From assembly GCA_012960055.1 (NCBI GenBank), contig DUCA01000038.1:1-6947 (forward strand): a DNA stretch of 6,947 nt. The letters run 5' to 3'. This document shows, piece after piece, positions 1 to 5,784 of this stretch. The stretch's first letter is position 1, and each line of letters opens with the position of its first letter. Position numbers and translations under genes: made by a program. The notes beneath the pieces are model-generated. The model saw only the letters and a list, made by a program, of their open reading frames with translations. It was not told the DNA's origin and did no database searches. The stretch is from Cycloclasticus sp. (lineage in GTDB: Bacteria > Pseudomonadota > Gammaproteobacteria > Methylococcales > Cycloclasticaceae).

Positions 1-332
1 ATTTTTGGGCAACATGGTGCCCGCCTTGCCGTAAAGAAATACCCGAATTTATTGCCCTACAACGTGAATATCGACCCTCTAATTTACAATTTATCGGTGT
101 CGCCATTGATGATGCCGTATCCGTCGATACGTTTGCGATGGACATAGGTATCAATTACCCTAATCTCATCGCTGAGATGGAAGGCATTGATTTAGCCACA
201 GAATATGGCAATGCGCTAGGCGCATTGCCATATTCTGTCATTATCAACCCTGCGGGCCACATCATTTTTCGCCAAGTCGGCTTACTTAGTGGCGACAAAA
301 TTCTCAATGTTACCGGTCTTTCAAAGAACTAA
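1..332 (+). CDS. TlpA/ResA-type thiol-disulfide oxidoreductase, C-terminal part (5' end outside window)
   Basis: This is the 3' part of a gene that begins before the window; the reading frame is open from base 3 and ends at TAA 330-332, giving 109 visible residues. Near the visible start is WATWCPPCRKE, a thioredoxin-fold active site (CxxC, Cys at visible residues 6 and 9) with the Pro-Pro between the cysteines typical of TlpA/ResA/CcmG-like proteins. A candidate cis-proline follows at visible residue 76 in ALPYSVIINPAG, matching the usual xPxxFxIxxxG strand of the fold. Such proteins normally act in the periplasm, anchored or secreted, reducing or exchanging disulfides, for example in cytochrome c maturation. 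The N-terminal signal or anchor is not in the window, so location is inferred. In related genomes a disulfide-exchange gene (dsbD/dipZ type) lies just upstream of aroQ, which fits the position. The exact subfamily and partner cannot be told. Confidence 0.9.
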   Translation, partial: FWATWCPPCRKEIPEFIALQREYRPSNLQFIGVAIDDAVSVDTFAMDIGINYPNLIAEMEGIDLATEYGNALGALPYSVIINPAGHIIFRQVGLLSGDKILNVTGLSKN

Positions 333-370
333 CTCCGCTTAACTTGCAGATATTTGTCTTTATCTTTCAC

Positions 371-385
371 GAATTATTGAATTAT
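371..385. repeat. Tandem direct repeat GAATTAT-T-GAATTAT
   Basis: Two identical 7-base copies (371-377 and 379-385) are separated by one base, an 8-base period. It lies in the leader upstream of aroQ. The sequence is AT-rich, so chance is a real possibility; no known binding-site family is claimed. Confidence 0.5.
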
Positions 386-423
386 CTAGACTTTTAGCTC
401 AAGCTTTGTCAAAATCCCGTTAT

Positions 424-439
424 TGCAATTGAAATTGCA
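424..439. promoter_or_regulatory. Inverted repeat TGCAATT-GA-AATTGCA, possible operator
   Basis: Two perfect 7-base arms (424-430 and 433-439) flank a 2-base centre, making a 16-base dyad about 65 bases before the aroQ start. A -35-like TTGAAA (429-434) overlaps its centre. It is too short in its loop to form an RNA hairpin well, so a protein-binding dyad is the more natural reading. The shape loosely recalls AT-rich MarR-family operators, but no regulator can be assigned from the sequence. Confidence 0.4.
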
Positions 440-503
440 TAAGACGATTATTTTTACATTGAGAACTTGTCATCAGGCTCTCACTTTATTGAGTTAATGT
501 GAC

Positions 504-956
504 ATGGCAATTATTTCAGTTATCAATGGCCCTAACCTCAACATGCTGGGCACACGCGAGCCTGGTATTTACGGTGCACAAACATTGGCTGATATTGAGA
601 AAAGCTTAACTCAGCTCGCCGAACAGCACGGCCATGAATTGCGTTTTTTCCAAAGCAATGCCGAGCATGATTTGGTGAACAGGGTTCAACAAAGCAAACA
701 ACATGGCGTTGCTATTATCTTGTTGAACCCAGCGGCTTTCACGCATACCAGCGTTGCTTTACGCGATGCTATCTTAGCCAGTGACACGCCTTTTATTGAA
801 CTACACCTGTCCAATGTGCATGCGCGAGAATCTTTCCGCCAACACTCTTATTTTTCAGATATCGCCAAGGGCGTTATCTGCGGCTTTGGACCCAAGAGTT
901 ACGAGCTAGCACTGCTTGCTACGCTCCCCTTAATAGAAAACACACCGAGAGATTAA
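504..956 (+). CDS. aroQ: 3-dehydroquinate dehydratase, type II
   Basis: AroQ removes water from 3-dehydroquinate to give 3-dehydroshikimate, the third step of the shikimate pathway, in the cytoplasm; the family forms dodecamers. The 150 residues are the normal family length. Visible motifs are NGPNLNMLGTREPGIYG (residues 8-24) with the catalytic Tyr23 and lid Arg18, QSNAEHDLV (50-58), NPAAFTHTSVALRDA (75-89) with Asn75, His81 and Asp88, and HLSNVHARESFR (101-112) with the catalytic His101, Ser103 and Arg112. All positions agree with the well-studied type II enzymes, so the enzyme should be active. The start ATG is fixed by the alignment of MAIISVINGPNLN; its ribosome binding site is weak, and an ATG-TGA start-stop pair lies at 497-502 just upstream. 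accB begins two bases after the stop. Confidence 0.97.
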   Translation: MAIISVINGPNLNMLGTREPGIYGAQTLADIEKSLTQLAEQHGHELRFFQSNAEHDLVNRVQQSKQHGVAIILLNPAAFTHTSVALRDAILASDTPFIELHLSNVHARESFRQHSYFSDIAKGVICGFGPKSYELALLATLPLIENTPRD

Positions 957-958
957 TT

Positions 959-1399
959 ATGGATATTAGGAAAGTTAAAAAACTTATCGAGCTCATTCAA
1001 GAATCAGATATTGCAGAAATAGAAATTCATGAGGGCGAAGAGTCTGTACGCATCAACCGCTACTCTTCAACCCAACCTGTTGCTGTTGCACAGTTTCCAG
1101 CACCAGCAGTTGCCGCGTCAGCAGCACCCGCTGCCGATACAAGCAGTGACATTGAAGAGTTATCTGGCCACGTCGTCACCTCACCGATGGTGGGTACATT
1201 TTACGACTCACCAGCACCCGATTCAGCCCCCTTTGTCACGATCGGCCAACCTGTTCAGCAAGGTGATACGGTATGCATTATCGAAGCAATGAAAATCCTG
1301 AACCAAATCGAAGCCGATAAATCAGGGGTTATCAGATCCATCATGACCGAAAACGGTCATGCTGTTGAATTTGGTCAGCCATTATTCATCATCGATTAA
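959..1399 (+). CDS. accB: Biotin carboxyl carrier protein of acetyl-CoA carboxylase
   Basis: AccB (BCCP) carries biotin between the biotin carboxylase (AccC) and the carboxyltransferase (AccAD) in the first committed step of fatty acid synthesis. The 146 residues have the standard layout: an N-terminal helix that docks on AccC (MDIRKVKKLIELI onward, residues 1-35), a mobile Ala/Pro-rich linker (about 37-63), and a C-terminal biotinyl domain (about 70-146). The biotin attachment site is EAMKILN with Lys112; family members more often read EAMKMMN. The thumb characteristic of acetyl-CoA carboxylase BCCP is present after SPMVGTFY (about residues 82-89), which separates it from lipoyl and other biotinyl domains. 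A GAGAG ribosome binding site (947-951) lies inside the end of aroQ, seven bases before the start. It is followed by accC after 36 bases, the classical accBC operon. Confidence 0.98.
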   Translation: MDIRKVKKLIELIQESDIAEIEIHEGEESVRINRYSSTQPVAVAQFPAPAVAASAAPAADTSSDIEELSGHVVTSPMVGTFYDSPAPDSAPFVTIGQPVQQGDTVCIIEAMKILNQIEADKSGVIRSIMTENGHAVEFGQPLFIID

Positions 1400-1435
1400 T
1401 CACCCTTTTACTTTTCACGCATCGACGAGATAAAT

Positions 1436-2776
1436 ATGTTCGATAAAATTCTTATTGCTAACCGTGGCGAAATTGCACTGCGCATTTTGCGTGCTTGCCG
1501 CGAATTAGGTATTCAAACTGTTGCCGTTCACTCTTCGGCTGACAGAAATCTAAAACACGTTCGCCTAGCGGATGAGTCTGTATGTATTGGCGGCCCGTCT
1601 TCAACAGAAAGCTACCTCAATATTCCAGCTATCATCAGCGCTGCTGAAATCACCGATTCAGAAGCCATTCACCCTGGTTATGGCTTTTTGTCAGAAAACG
1701 CAGACTTCGCTGAACGCGTAGAAAAAAGCGGCTTCACCTTCATTGGCCCTCGCTCGGAAACCATTCGCCTGATGGGTGACAAGGTGTCCGCGATTGAAGC
1801 CATGATTAAAGCCGGTGTTCCCTGCGTTCCTGGCTCAGATGGCCCGTTAAACGATGACAAAGAGCGCAACATCAAACTGGCTCGCGGCATTGGCTACCCG
1901 ATCATTATTAAAGCAGCTGGCGGCGGCGGCGGGCGCGGCATGCGCGTTGTTCATACCGAAGCGGCATTATTAAATTCGATAGCACTAACTAAAACCGAAG
2001 CCAATAGCTTTTTCGGTAACGACATGGTGTACATGGAAAAATTCCTTGAAACACCCCGTCATATCGAGTTCCAAGTGCTAGCCGATAAACACGGCAACGC
2101 CATTCATTTAGGTGAGCGCGACTGCTCTACACAACGTAAACACCAAAAAGTGATTGAAGAAGCGCCAGCGATTGGCATCACTGAAGAAGTTCGCCATGAA
2201 ATCGGAACACGCTGTGCCAAAGCTTGTTCAGATATTGGCTACTATGGTGCGGGAACGTTTGAATTCTTATACGAAAACGATGAATTCTATTTCATCGAAA
2301 TGAACACCCGCGTTCAAGTAGAGCACACGATTACTGAAATGGTGACTGGCGTAGACATTGTTGCTGAACAACTAAAAATTGCAGCCGGTTTGCCTCTAAG
2401 TTACAAACAAGAGGACATTAAAATCACCGGTCACGCGATTGAATGCCGTTTAAATGCGGAACATTCGGAAACCTTCATACCGTCACCTGGAAAAATCACC
2501 CAGTTACATATCCCAGGCGGTCCAGGTATTCGTGTAGATACGCATATTTATAACGGTTACACGGTTCCTCAGTACTACGATTCGATGATTGGCAAACTAA
2601 TCGCATATGGCAGTTCACGTGAATCTGCCTTGGCGCGTACAAAAACGGCGCTTAGCGAAATGGTCATTGATGGCATCAATAACAATATCCCATTACTGAG
2701 AAACATCGTTTTGGATAAGGACTTTTCTTCCGGCATCTACAATATTCATTATCTTGAAAAAAAGCTTGGAATGTAG
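1436..2776 (+). CDS. accC: Biotin carboxylase subunit of acetyl-CoA carboxylase
   Basis: AccC uses ATP and bicarbonate to carboxylate the biotin on AccB. Its 446 residues are close to the E. coli length (449). Order of domains: N-terminal preATP-grasp (about 1-114, starting KILIANRGEIALR), ATP-grasp (about 115-330) with glycine-rich loop GGGGGRGMR (162-170), and C-terminal carboxylase domain ending IHYLEKKLGM. Key residues known from the E. coli enzyme fall at the same numbers: Lys116, Lys159, His209, Glu211, Lys238, Glu276, Glu288, Asn290, Arg292, Gln294, Glu296 and Arg338. One difference is at 297, where the usual QVEHPVTE reads QVEHTITE. Absence of a carboxyltransferase or BCCP domain, plus adjacency to accB, makes it the acetyl-CoA carboxylase subunit and not a pyruvate or propionyl-CoA carboxylase. 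A GAGA ribosome binding site (1427-1430) precedes the ATG by five bases. Confidence 0.98.
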   Translation: MFDKILIANRGEIALRILRACRELGIQTVAVHSSADRNLKHVRLADESVCIGGPSSTESYLNIPAIISAAEITDSEAIHPGYGFLSENADFAERVEKSGFTFIGPRSETIRLMGDKVSAIEAMIKAGVPCVPGSDGPLNDDKERNIKLARGIGYPIIIKAAGGGGGRGMRVVHTEAALLNSIALTKTEANSFFGNDMVYMEKFLETPRHIEFQVLADKHGNAIHLGERDCSTQRKHQKVIEEAPAIGITEEVRHEIGTRCAKACSDIGYYGAGTFEFLYENDEFYFIEMNTRVQVEHTITEMVTGVDIVAEQLKIAAGLPLSYKQEDIKITGHAIECRLNAEHSETFIPSPGKITQLHIPGGPGIRVDTHIYNGYTVPQYYDSMIGKLIAYGSSRESALARTKTALSEMVIDGINNNIPLLRNIVLDKDFSSGIYNIHYLEKKLGM

Positions 2777-2781
2777 CAACT

Positions 2782-3663
2782 ATGGCATGGCAACAACTGA
2801 CCATTGCGACCAACAGAGAGCTCGCACCTCAGGTTGAAACACTGATTGAAAACTTAGGCTCACTGTCCGTCACCATGACGGACGGTGCCGACCAGCCAAT
2901 TTACGAACCACCACTAGAAACCACGCCGTTATGGCAGCAAGTTTTGGTGACGGGGCTTTTCGAAGAATACCACGACCTTAGTCGGGTCGAACAATACTTT
3001 GTTCAACACATCGACGCCTCGCAAAATTGGCAGCTAAAAATTGAACGCCTCGAAGATCAAATATGGGAACGCGTTTGGCTAGAAAACTTCCAACCGATTA
3101 AGTTTGGCGACAACTTATGGGTATGTTCCACCGAGCATGAGGTGCCGGAAGCTAACGCCCAGATTTTAAGACTGGACCCGGGGTTAGCCTTTGGTACAGG
3201 AACCCATCCAACTACCGCTTTATGCCTTGAGTGGTTAGCAAACAATGTCCTAGATGACCAAGAGATCGTCGACTTTGGTTGCGGCTCCGGCATACTCGCG
3301 ATTGCCGCTTTATTATTGGGCGCCAAACACGCCATTGGTATCGACATTGACCCGCAAGCGTTAATCTCCACCAACAGTAATGCTGAACAAAACAACGTAC
3401 TCGATAGAATTCACGTTTATGATGCAAAGCATTACCCACGAAATGCCCAGGCCATCGTTATAGCCAACATCCTAGCCGAACCGCTGATTATGCTATCGGA
3501 TGAAATATCTTCCTTAGTTCGTGCAAACGGGCATTTATTACTATCCGGCATTCTTAGCGAGCAAGCGGACCAAGTCATGCAAGCTTATCAACACCAATTT
3601 ATTTTTGACTCACCCGTCATTCAGGATGACTGGGTATGCCTGCATGCCATCAAAAAAACTTAA
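2782..3663 (+). CDS. prmA: Ribosomal protein L11 methyltransferase
   Basis: PrmA trimethylates amino groups of ribosomal protein L11 using S-adenosylmethionine, in the cytoplasm. The 293 residues match the E. coli enzyme length. The N-terminal L11-recognition domain (about 1-100) is followed by the family signature LDPGLAFGTGTHPTT (131-145), the AdoMet-binding motif I DFGCGSGILAIAA (164-176), the acidic loop GIDIDPQA (186-193) and motif NILAEPL (229-235), the family's version of the NPPY-like catalytic loop. The start MAWQQL aligns with the E. coli start. The gene follows accC by five bases, with only a poor ribosome binding site (GGA 2768-2770, eleven bases upstream), so translation is probably coupled to accC. 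The enzyme is dispensable in E. coli; loss would not be expected to block growth. Confidence 0.97.
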   Translation: MAWQQLTIATNRELAPQVETLIENLGSLSVTMTDGADQPIYEPPLETTPLWQQVLVTGLFEEYHDLSRVEQYFVQHIDASQNWQLKIERLEDQIWERVWLENFQPIKFGDNLWVCSTEHEVPEANAQILRLDPGLAFGTGTHPTTALCLEWLANNVLDDQEIVDFGCGSGILAIAALLLGAKHAIGIDIDPQALISTNSNAEQNNVLDRIHVYDAKHYPRNAQAIVIANILAEPLIMLSDEISSLVRANGHLLLSGILSEQADQVMQAYQHQFIFDSPVIQDDWVCLHAIKKT

Positions 3664-3666
3664 GCA

Positions 3667-4371
3667 ATGCACTACACACAATGCCCCGCTTGTTTAACCG
3701 GCTTACAAATAACAACTGAGCAACTTGAACAAAAAAATGGCTTGATTCGTTGCGGCCACTGTCATGAAGTTTTTAATACCAACGAACACAAACTCGTTAG
3801 TGCGGCGTCACTTGCAGAAGACGACAAAGCAACTCACACTGACGATACTGCAAATAACCCTCTTCCTGACACGGCTATTTGGGAAATGTCAAAAACACCT
3901 CCCCCCAGCAGATTCCCCTTTGGGCTTATTTCTTTTCTGTTAATTTTTCTCTTTTTAGGTCAGTTTGCTGACAAGCAATCGGAGGTTTTAACGCAAAATG
4001 TGAATCTTCAACCCGCATTTAAACGTCTAAATGGCGCCTTCGGCTGGCACATCCCAAGCTATAGCAACTTTGATGATATTCAAATAATTGAACGCCAACT
4101 CATCGTTCATCCACAAACCAATCAGGTACTATCTCTTCAACTAACTATTAAAAACAGCGCGCTAGCGGAACAATCCTACCCCACTATAAATATTATATTG
4201 ACATCCGGCCTAGGTGAAGCCGTTGCTTACGGCTCGTTTAGCAAATACGATTATTTAGATGACAATGAGACTTATGATTTTTTTGCACCATTGGCTCTCA
4301 AGCAAGTTCATTTAAAGTTTAAAAAACCACAAGAAGACGCTGCTGGTTTCGAAATATCGTTTAGCCATTAG
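3667..4371 (+). CDS. Membrane-anchored zinc-ribbon protein with DUF3426-like domain, function unknown
   Basis: The 234-residue protein begins with an MJ0042-type zinc ribbon: Cys6-x2-Cys9 and Cys29-x2-Cys32 (MHYTQCPAC and RCGHCHEVF). A low-complexity polar stretch follows (about 45-80), then one hydrophobic segment at about residues 83-100 (FPFGLISFLLIFLFLGQF) that should cross the membrane once. The rest (about 101-234) has features of the DUF3426 domain: HPQTNQVLSLQLTIKNSA (148-165), then a YPTINIILT strand (171-179) and a FSKYDYLD turn. The layout implies a cytoplasmic zinc ribbon and a periplasmic beta-rich domain. The Cys pair often seen in the first part of this domain is absent here (LNGAFGWHIP, 121-130). 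No biochemical role is known to me. It starts three bases after prmA without a clear ribosome binding site, so it is probably coupled to it; a gene of this kind between prmA and dusB is common in gammaproteobacteria. Confidence 0.85.
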   Translation: MHYTQCPACLTGLQITTEQLEQKNGLIRCGHCHEVFNTNEHKLVSAASLAEDDKATHTDDTANNPLPDTAIWEMSKTPPPSRFPFGLISFLLIFLFLGQFADKQSEVLTQNVNLQPAFKRLNGAFGWHIPSYSNFDDIQIIERQLIVHPQTNQVLSLQLTIKNSALAEQSYPTINIILTSGLGEAVAYGSFSKYDYLDDNETYDFFAPLALKQVHLKFKKPQEDAAGFEISFSH

Positions 4372-4442
4372 AATTACCTCGGTAGCATTCTTCTGTCAAA
4401 AACAGGCATTCATAAAGTGAACAGGTTAAACTGCTCATAGTT
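4372..4442 (+). promoter_or_regulatory. Probable promoter region of dusB-fis
   Basis: This 71-base gap separates the zinc-ribbon gene from dusB. In enteric bacteria the dusB-fis promoter sits directly upstream of dusB, so one is expected here. The best -10-like element is CATAAA (4411-4416), but no matching -35 lies 16-18 bases upstream. A weak 4-base stem, CTGT/ACAG (4393-4396 and 4402-4405), is too small for a terminator. I could not find a clean Fis consensus site by eye. The ribosome binding site for dusB is also weak. Confidence 0.3.
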
Positions 4443-5432
4443 ATGAACATTGGCCCCTACACCTTAAGCAATAATCTGATCTTGTCTCCGATGGCTGGTA
4501 TTACCGACCGCCCTTTTCGACAACTCTGTCGTGAATTGGGCGCTGGCTTGGCGGTATCCGAAATGACAGCATCAAACCCTGCCTTAAGAACGCACCGCCG
4601 GACATTGTTAAAACTAGATCACAGCGGTGAAGACGGGCCACGTTCCGTTCAAATCGTCGGCACCAACCCAGAACAAATGGCTGAAGCCGCACAGTTCAAT
4701 CAAGCCAATGGCGCACAAATTATTGATATCAATATGGGCTGCCCGGCAAAAAAAGTCTGTAATGTCGCCGCAGGATCAGCCCTACTTAGGGATGAACCGC
4801 TGGTAAAAAAAATTTTAGAAGCCGTGGTGTCAGCCGTTGATATTCCAGTCACCCTTAAAATTAGAACCGGTTGGGATACTCTCAATAAAAACGCCCCAAG
4901 CATTGCTAAAATCGCTGAACAAGCCGGCATACAAGCACTGGCTATTCACGGCCGTACGCGCGAATGCAAATACAATGGCGATGCAGAATTCGACACCATC
5001 AAACTGGTCAAACAATCCATCGCTATCCCCGTTTTCGCCAATGGTGATATCAACACCCCACAAAGGGCACGGGAAGTACTCGACCATACCGGTGCCGATG
5101 GGCTTTTAATCGGCCGTGGCGCGCAGGGAAGACCGTGGATTTTTAGAGAAATTAATTATTTTCTAGAAACCGGTCTCACCTTGGCACCCCCAGATATCGA
5201 TGAAATAAAAACCATCATCACCCGTCATATTATTCAGTTACATGAATTTTATGGTGACATCATGGGTGTTAGGATTGCAAGAAAGCACATTGCTTGGTAC
5301 TTTAAGCACCTGGATGTATCGTTATTACCGCTCGTTAAAGAAAGCTTCTCACTTCAAGAGCCCGAGCAACAACTTAATTTCATGGGTAAAATCTTTGACA
5401 CCTACACTAACAAAACACACCGCGCCGCATGA
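4443..5432 (+). CDS. dusB: tRNA-dihydrouridine synthase B
   Basis: DusB is an FMN enzyme that reduces a specific uridine of the tRNA D-loop (U17 in E. coli) to dihydrouridine with NADPH. The 329 residues form a TIM barrel (about 1-240) plus the C-terminal helical tRNA-binding domain. Visible motifs: SPMAGITDRPFR (15-26), DINMGCPAKKV (95-105) with the catalytic proton donor Cys100, LKIRTGW with FMN-contacting Lys139, IHGRTR with His169, FANGDI (198-203) and GRGAQGRPWIF (224-234) for phosphate binding. MNIGPYTLSN aligns with the start of E. coli DusB (MRIGQYQLRN), which fixes the ATG. The B subtype rather than A or C is supported by close similarity along the length and by the adjacent fis gene, a linkage kept across gammaproteobacteria. 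The last four bases overlap the fis start. Confidence 0.97.
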   Translation: MNIGPYTLSNNLILSPMAGITDRPFRQLCRELGAGLAVSEMTASNPALRTHRRTLLKLDHSGEDGPRSVQIVGTNPEQMAEAAQFNQANGAQIIDINMGCPAKKVCNVAAGSALLRDEPLVKKILEAVVSAVDIPVTLKIRTGWDTLNKNAPSIAKIAEQAGIQALAIHGRTRECKYNGDAEFDTIKLVKQSIAIPVFANGDINTPQRAREVLDHTGADGLLIGRGAQGRPWIFREINYFLETGLTLAPPDIDEIKTIITRHIIQLHEFYGDIMGVRIARKHIAWYFKHLDVSLLPLVKESFSLQEPEQQLNFMGKIFDTYTNKTHRAA

Positions 5433-5677
5433 GTTTGGATAAATCAGGCCACCCTTTATGCCAACAAGTTGCTACGGCTTTAAAAAACTATTTCGCGCAA
5501 TTGGATGGGCAAGAAGTGGTCGGCCTGCACGCGCTGGTCATCAGTGAAGTGGAAAAACCATTACTCGAAGCGGTGTTAAACCACACCAACTTCAACCAAT
5601 CCAAAGCCGCTAAAATTCTCGGTCTAAGCCGTGGTACGCTTAGGAAAAAGCTGACCGCCTACGAATTAGACATCTAG
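5429..5677 (+). CDS. fis: Fis nucleoid-associated DNA-binding protein, short form
   Basis: Fis is a homodimeric DNA-bending protein that organises the nucleoid and, in E. coli, stimulates rRNA promoters and site-specific inversion. The sequence LKNYFAQLDGQEV (18-30) starts helix A, EVEKPLLEAVL (40-50) is the dimer core, and the helix-turn-helix is NQSKAAKILGLSRGTLRKKL (57-76), close to the E. coli protein, with Asn57, Arg69, Thr71, Arg73, Lys74 and Lys75 matching DNA-contact positions. At 82 residues it is shorter than the 98-residue E. coli protein and lacks most of the N-terminal beta-hairpin arm used to activate Hin-type recombinases. A longer start is excluded: an in-frame TAA lies at 5408-5410 with no start codon before 5429. 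ATGA overlap with dusB and no visible ribosome binding site point to translational coupling. An NtrC-type C-terminal fragment is the only alternative, disfavoured by the dusB context. Confidence 0.95.
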   Translation: MSLDKSGHPLCQQVATALKNYFAQLDGQEVVGLHALVISEVEKPLLEAVLNHTNFNQSKAAKILGLSRGTLRKKLTAYELDI

Positions 5678-5784
5678 CCCCCTCGTTTAAGCCCAAAAAG
5701 CTCAGCAAAAAAATACGATTTTCTATAAAATAACCTGTTTTCTAGGCGCTATAACGCCTCATCAAACCACAAACAGGCCACACC
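5678..5784 (+). promoter_or_regulatory. Spacer between fis and purH with probable purH promoter
   Basis: This 107-base AT-rich gap has two -10-like hexamers, TATAAA (5724-5729) and TATAAC (5750-5755), neither with a good -35 at 16-18 bases upstream. No hairpin followed by a T run is present, so fis is not clearly terminated here and purH may be partly read from the dusB-fis promoter. No sequence resembling the enteric PurR operator (ACGCAAACGTTTGCGT) is visible. CAGG at 5774-5777 serves as a reasonable ribosome binding site, seven bases before the purH ATG. Confidence 0.4.
5744..5759. repeat. Inverted repeat AGGCG-N6-CGCCT upstream of purH
   Basis: Arms AGGCG (5744-5748) and CGCCT (5755-5759) flank a CTATAA loop. 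It is followed by CATCAAACC and not by T residues, so it is not an intrinsic terminator. It could be a leader hairpin, ending 25 bases before the purH start, or a protein-binding dyad around the TATAAC element. Its GC-rich arms stand out in AT-rich surroundings. Confidence 0.45.

Larger units (their letters stand above)
333..503 (+). promoter_or_regulatory. Leader region upstream of the aroQ-accBC operon
   Basis: This 171-base AT-rich gap between the thioredoxin-fold gene and aroQ is the only sizeable non-coding stretch before five closely packed genes, so a promoter for that run most likely lies here. I find no convincing sigma-70 promoter. The best -35-like element is TTGAAA at 429-434, which sits inside a 16-base inverted repeat, but no good -10 follows at the usual spacing (TATTTT 449-454 is too close, TACATT 455-460 too far). 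A tandem repeat of GAATTAT lies at 371-385. No intrinsic terminator for the upstream gene is visible, so read-through is possible. The ribosome binding site for aroQ is weak: GAG at 491-493, ten bases before the start. Confidence 0.45.

Noticed and set aside
725..770. AroQ reads NPAAFTHTS where some family members read NPGAYTHTS
   Set aside because: Ala and Phe at these places are common in gammaproteobacterial AroQ, and the catalytic Asn75 and His81 are intact.
1029..1292. Overlapping + strand frame of 87 codons inside accB
   Set aside because: It is out of frame with accB over the Ala/Pro linker; its Gln/His/Pro-rich product is a by-product of that biased composition.
3057..3395. Minus-strand open frame of 112 codons inside prmA
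   Set aside because: It is antisense to the conserved AdoMet-binding core of prmA and has no domain or start context of its own.
4837..5109. Overlapping + strand frame of 90 codons inside dusB, with an antisense counterpart at 4830-5087
   Set aside because: Both are covered by conserved dusB barrel motifs and have no ribosome binding site or family resemblance.
5718..5731. ATTTT-CTAT-AAAAT inverted repeat after fis as a possible terminator
   Set aside because: The stem is five A-T pairs with no GC and no following T run, so it would not act as an intrinsic terminator.
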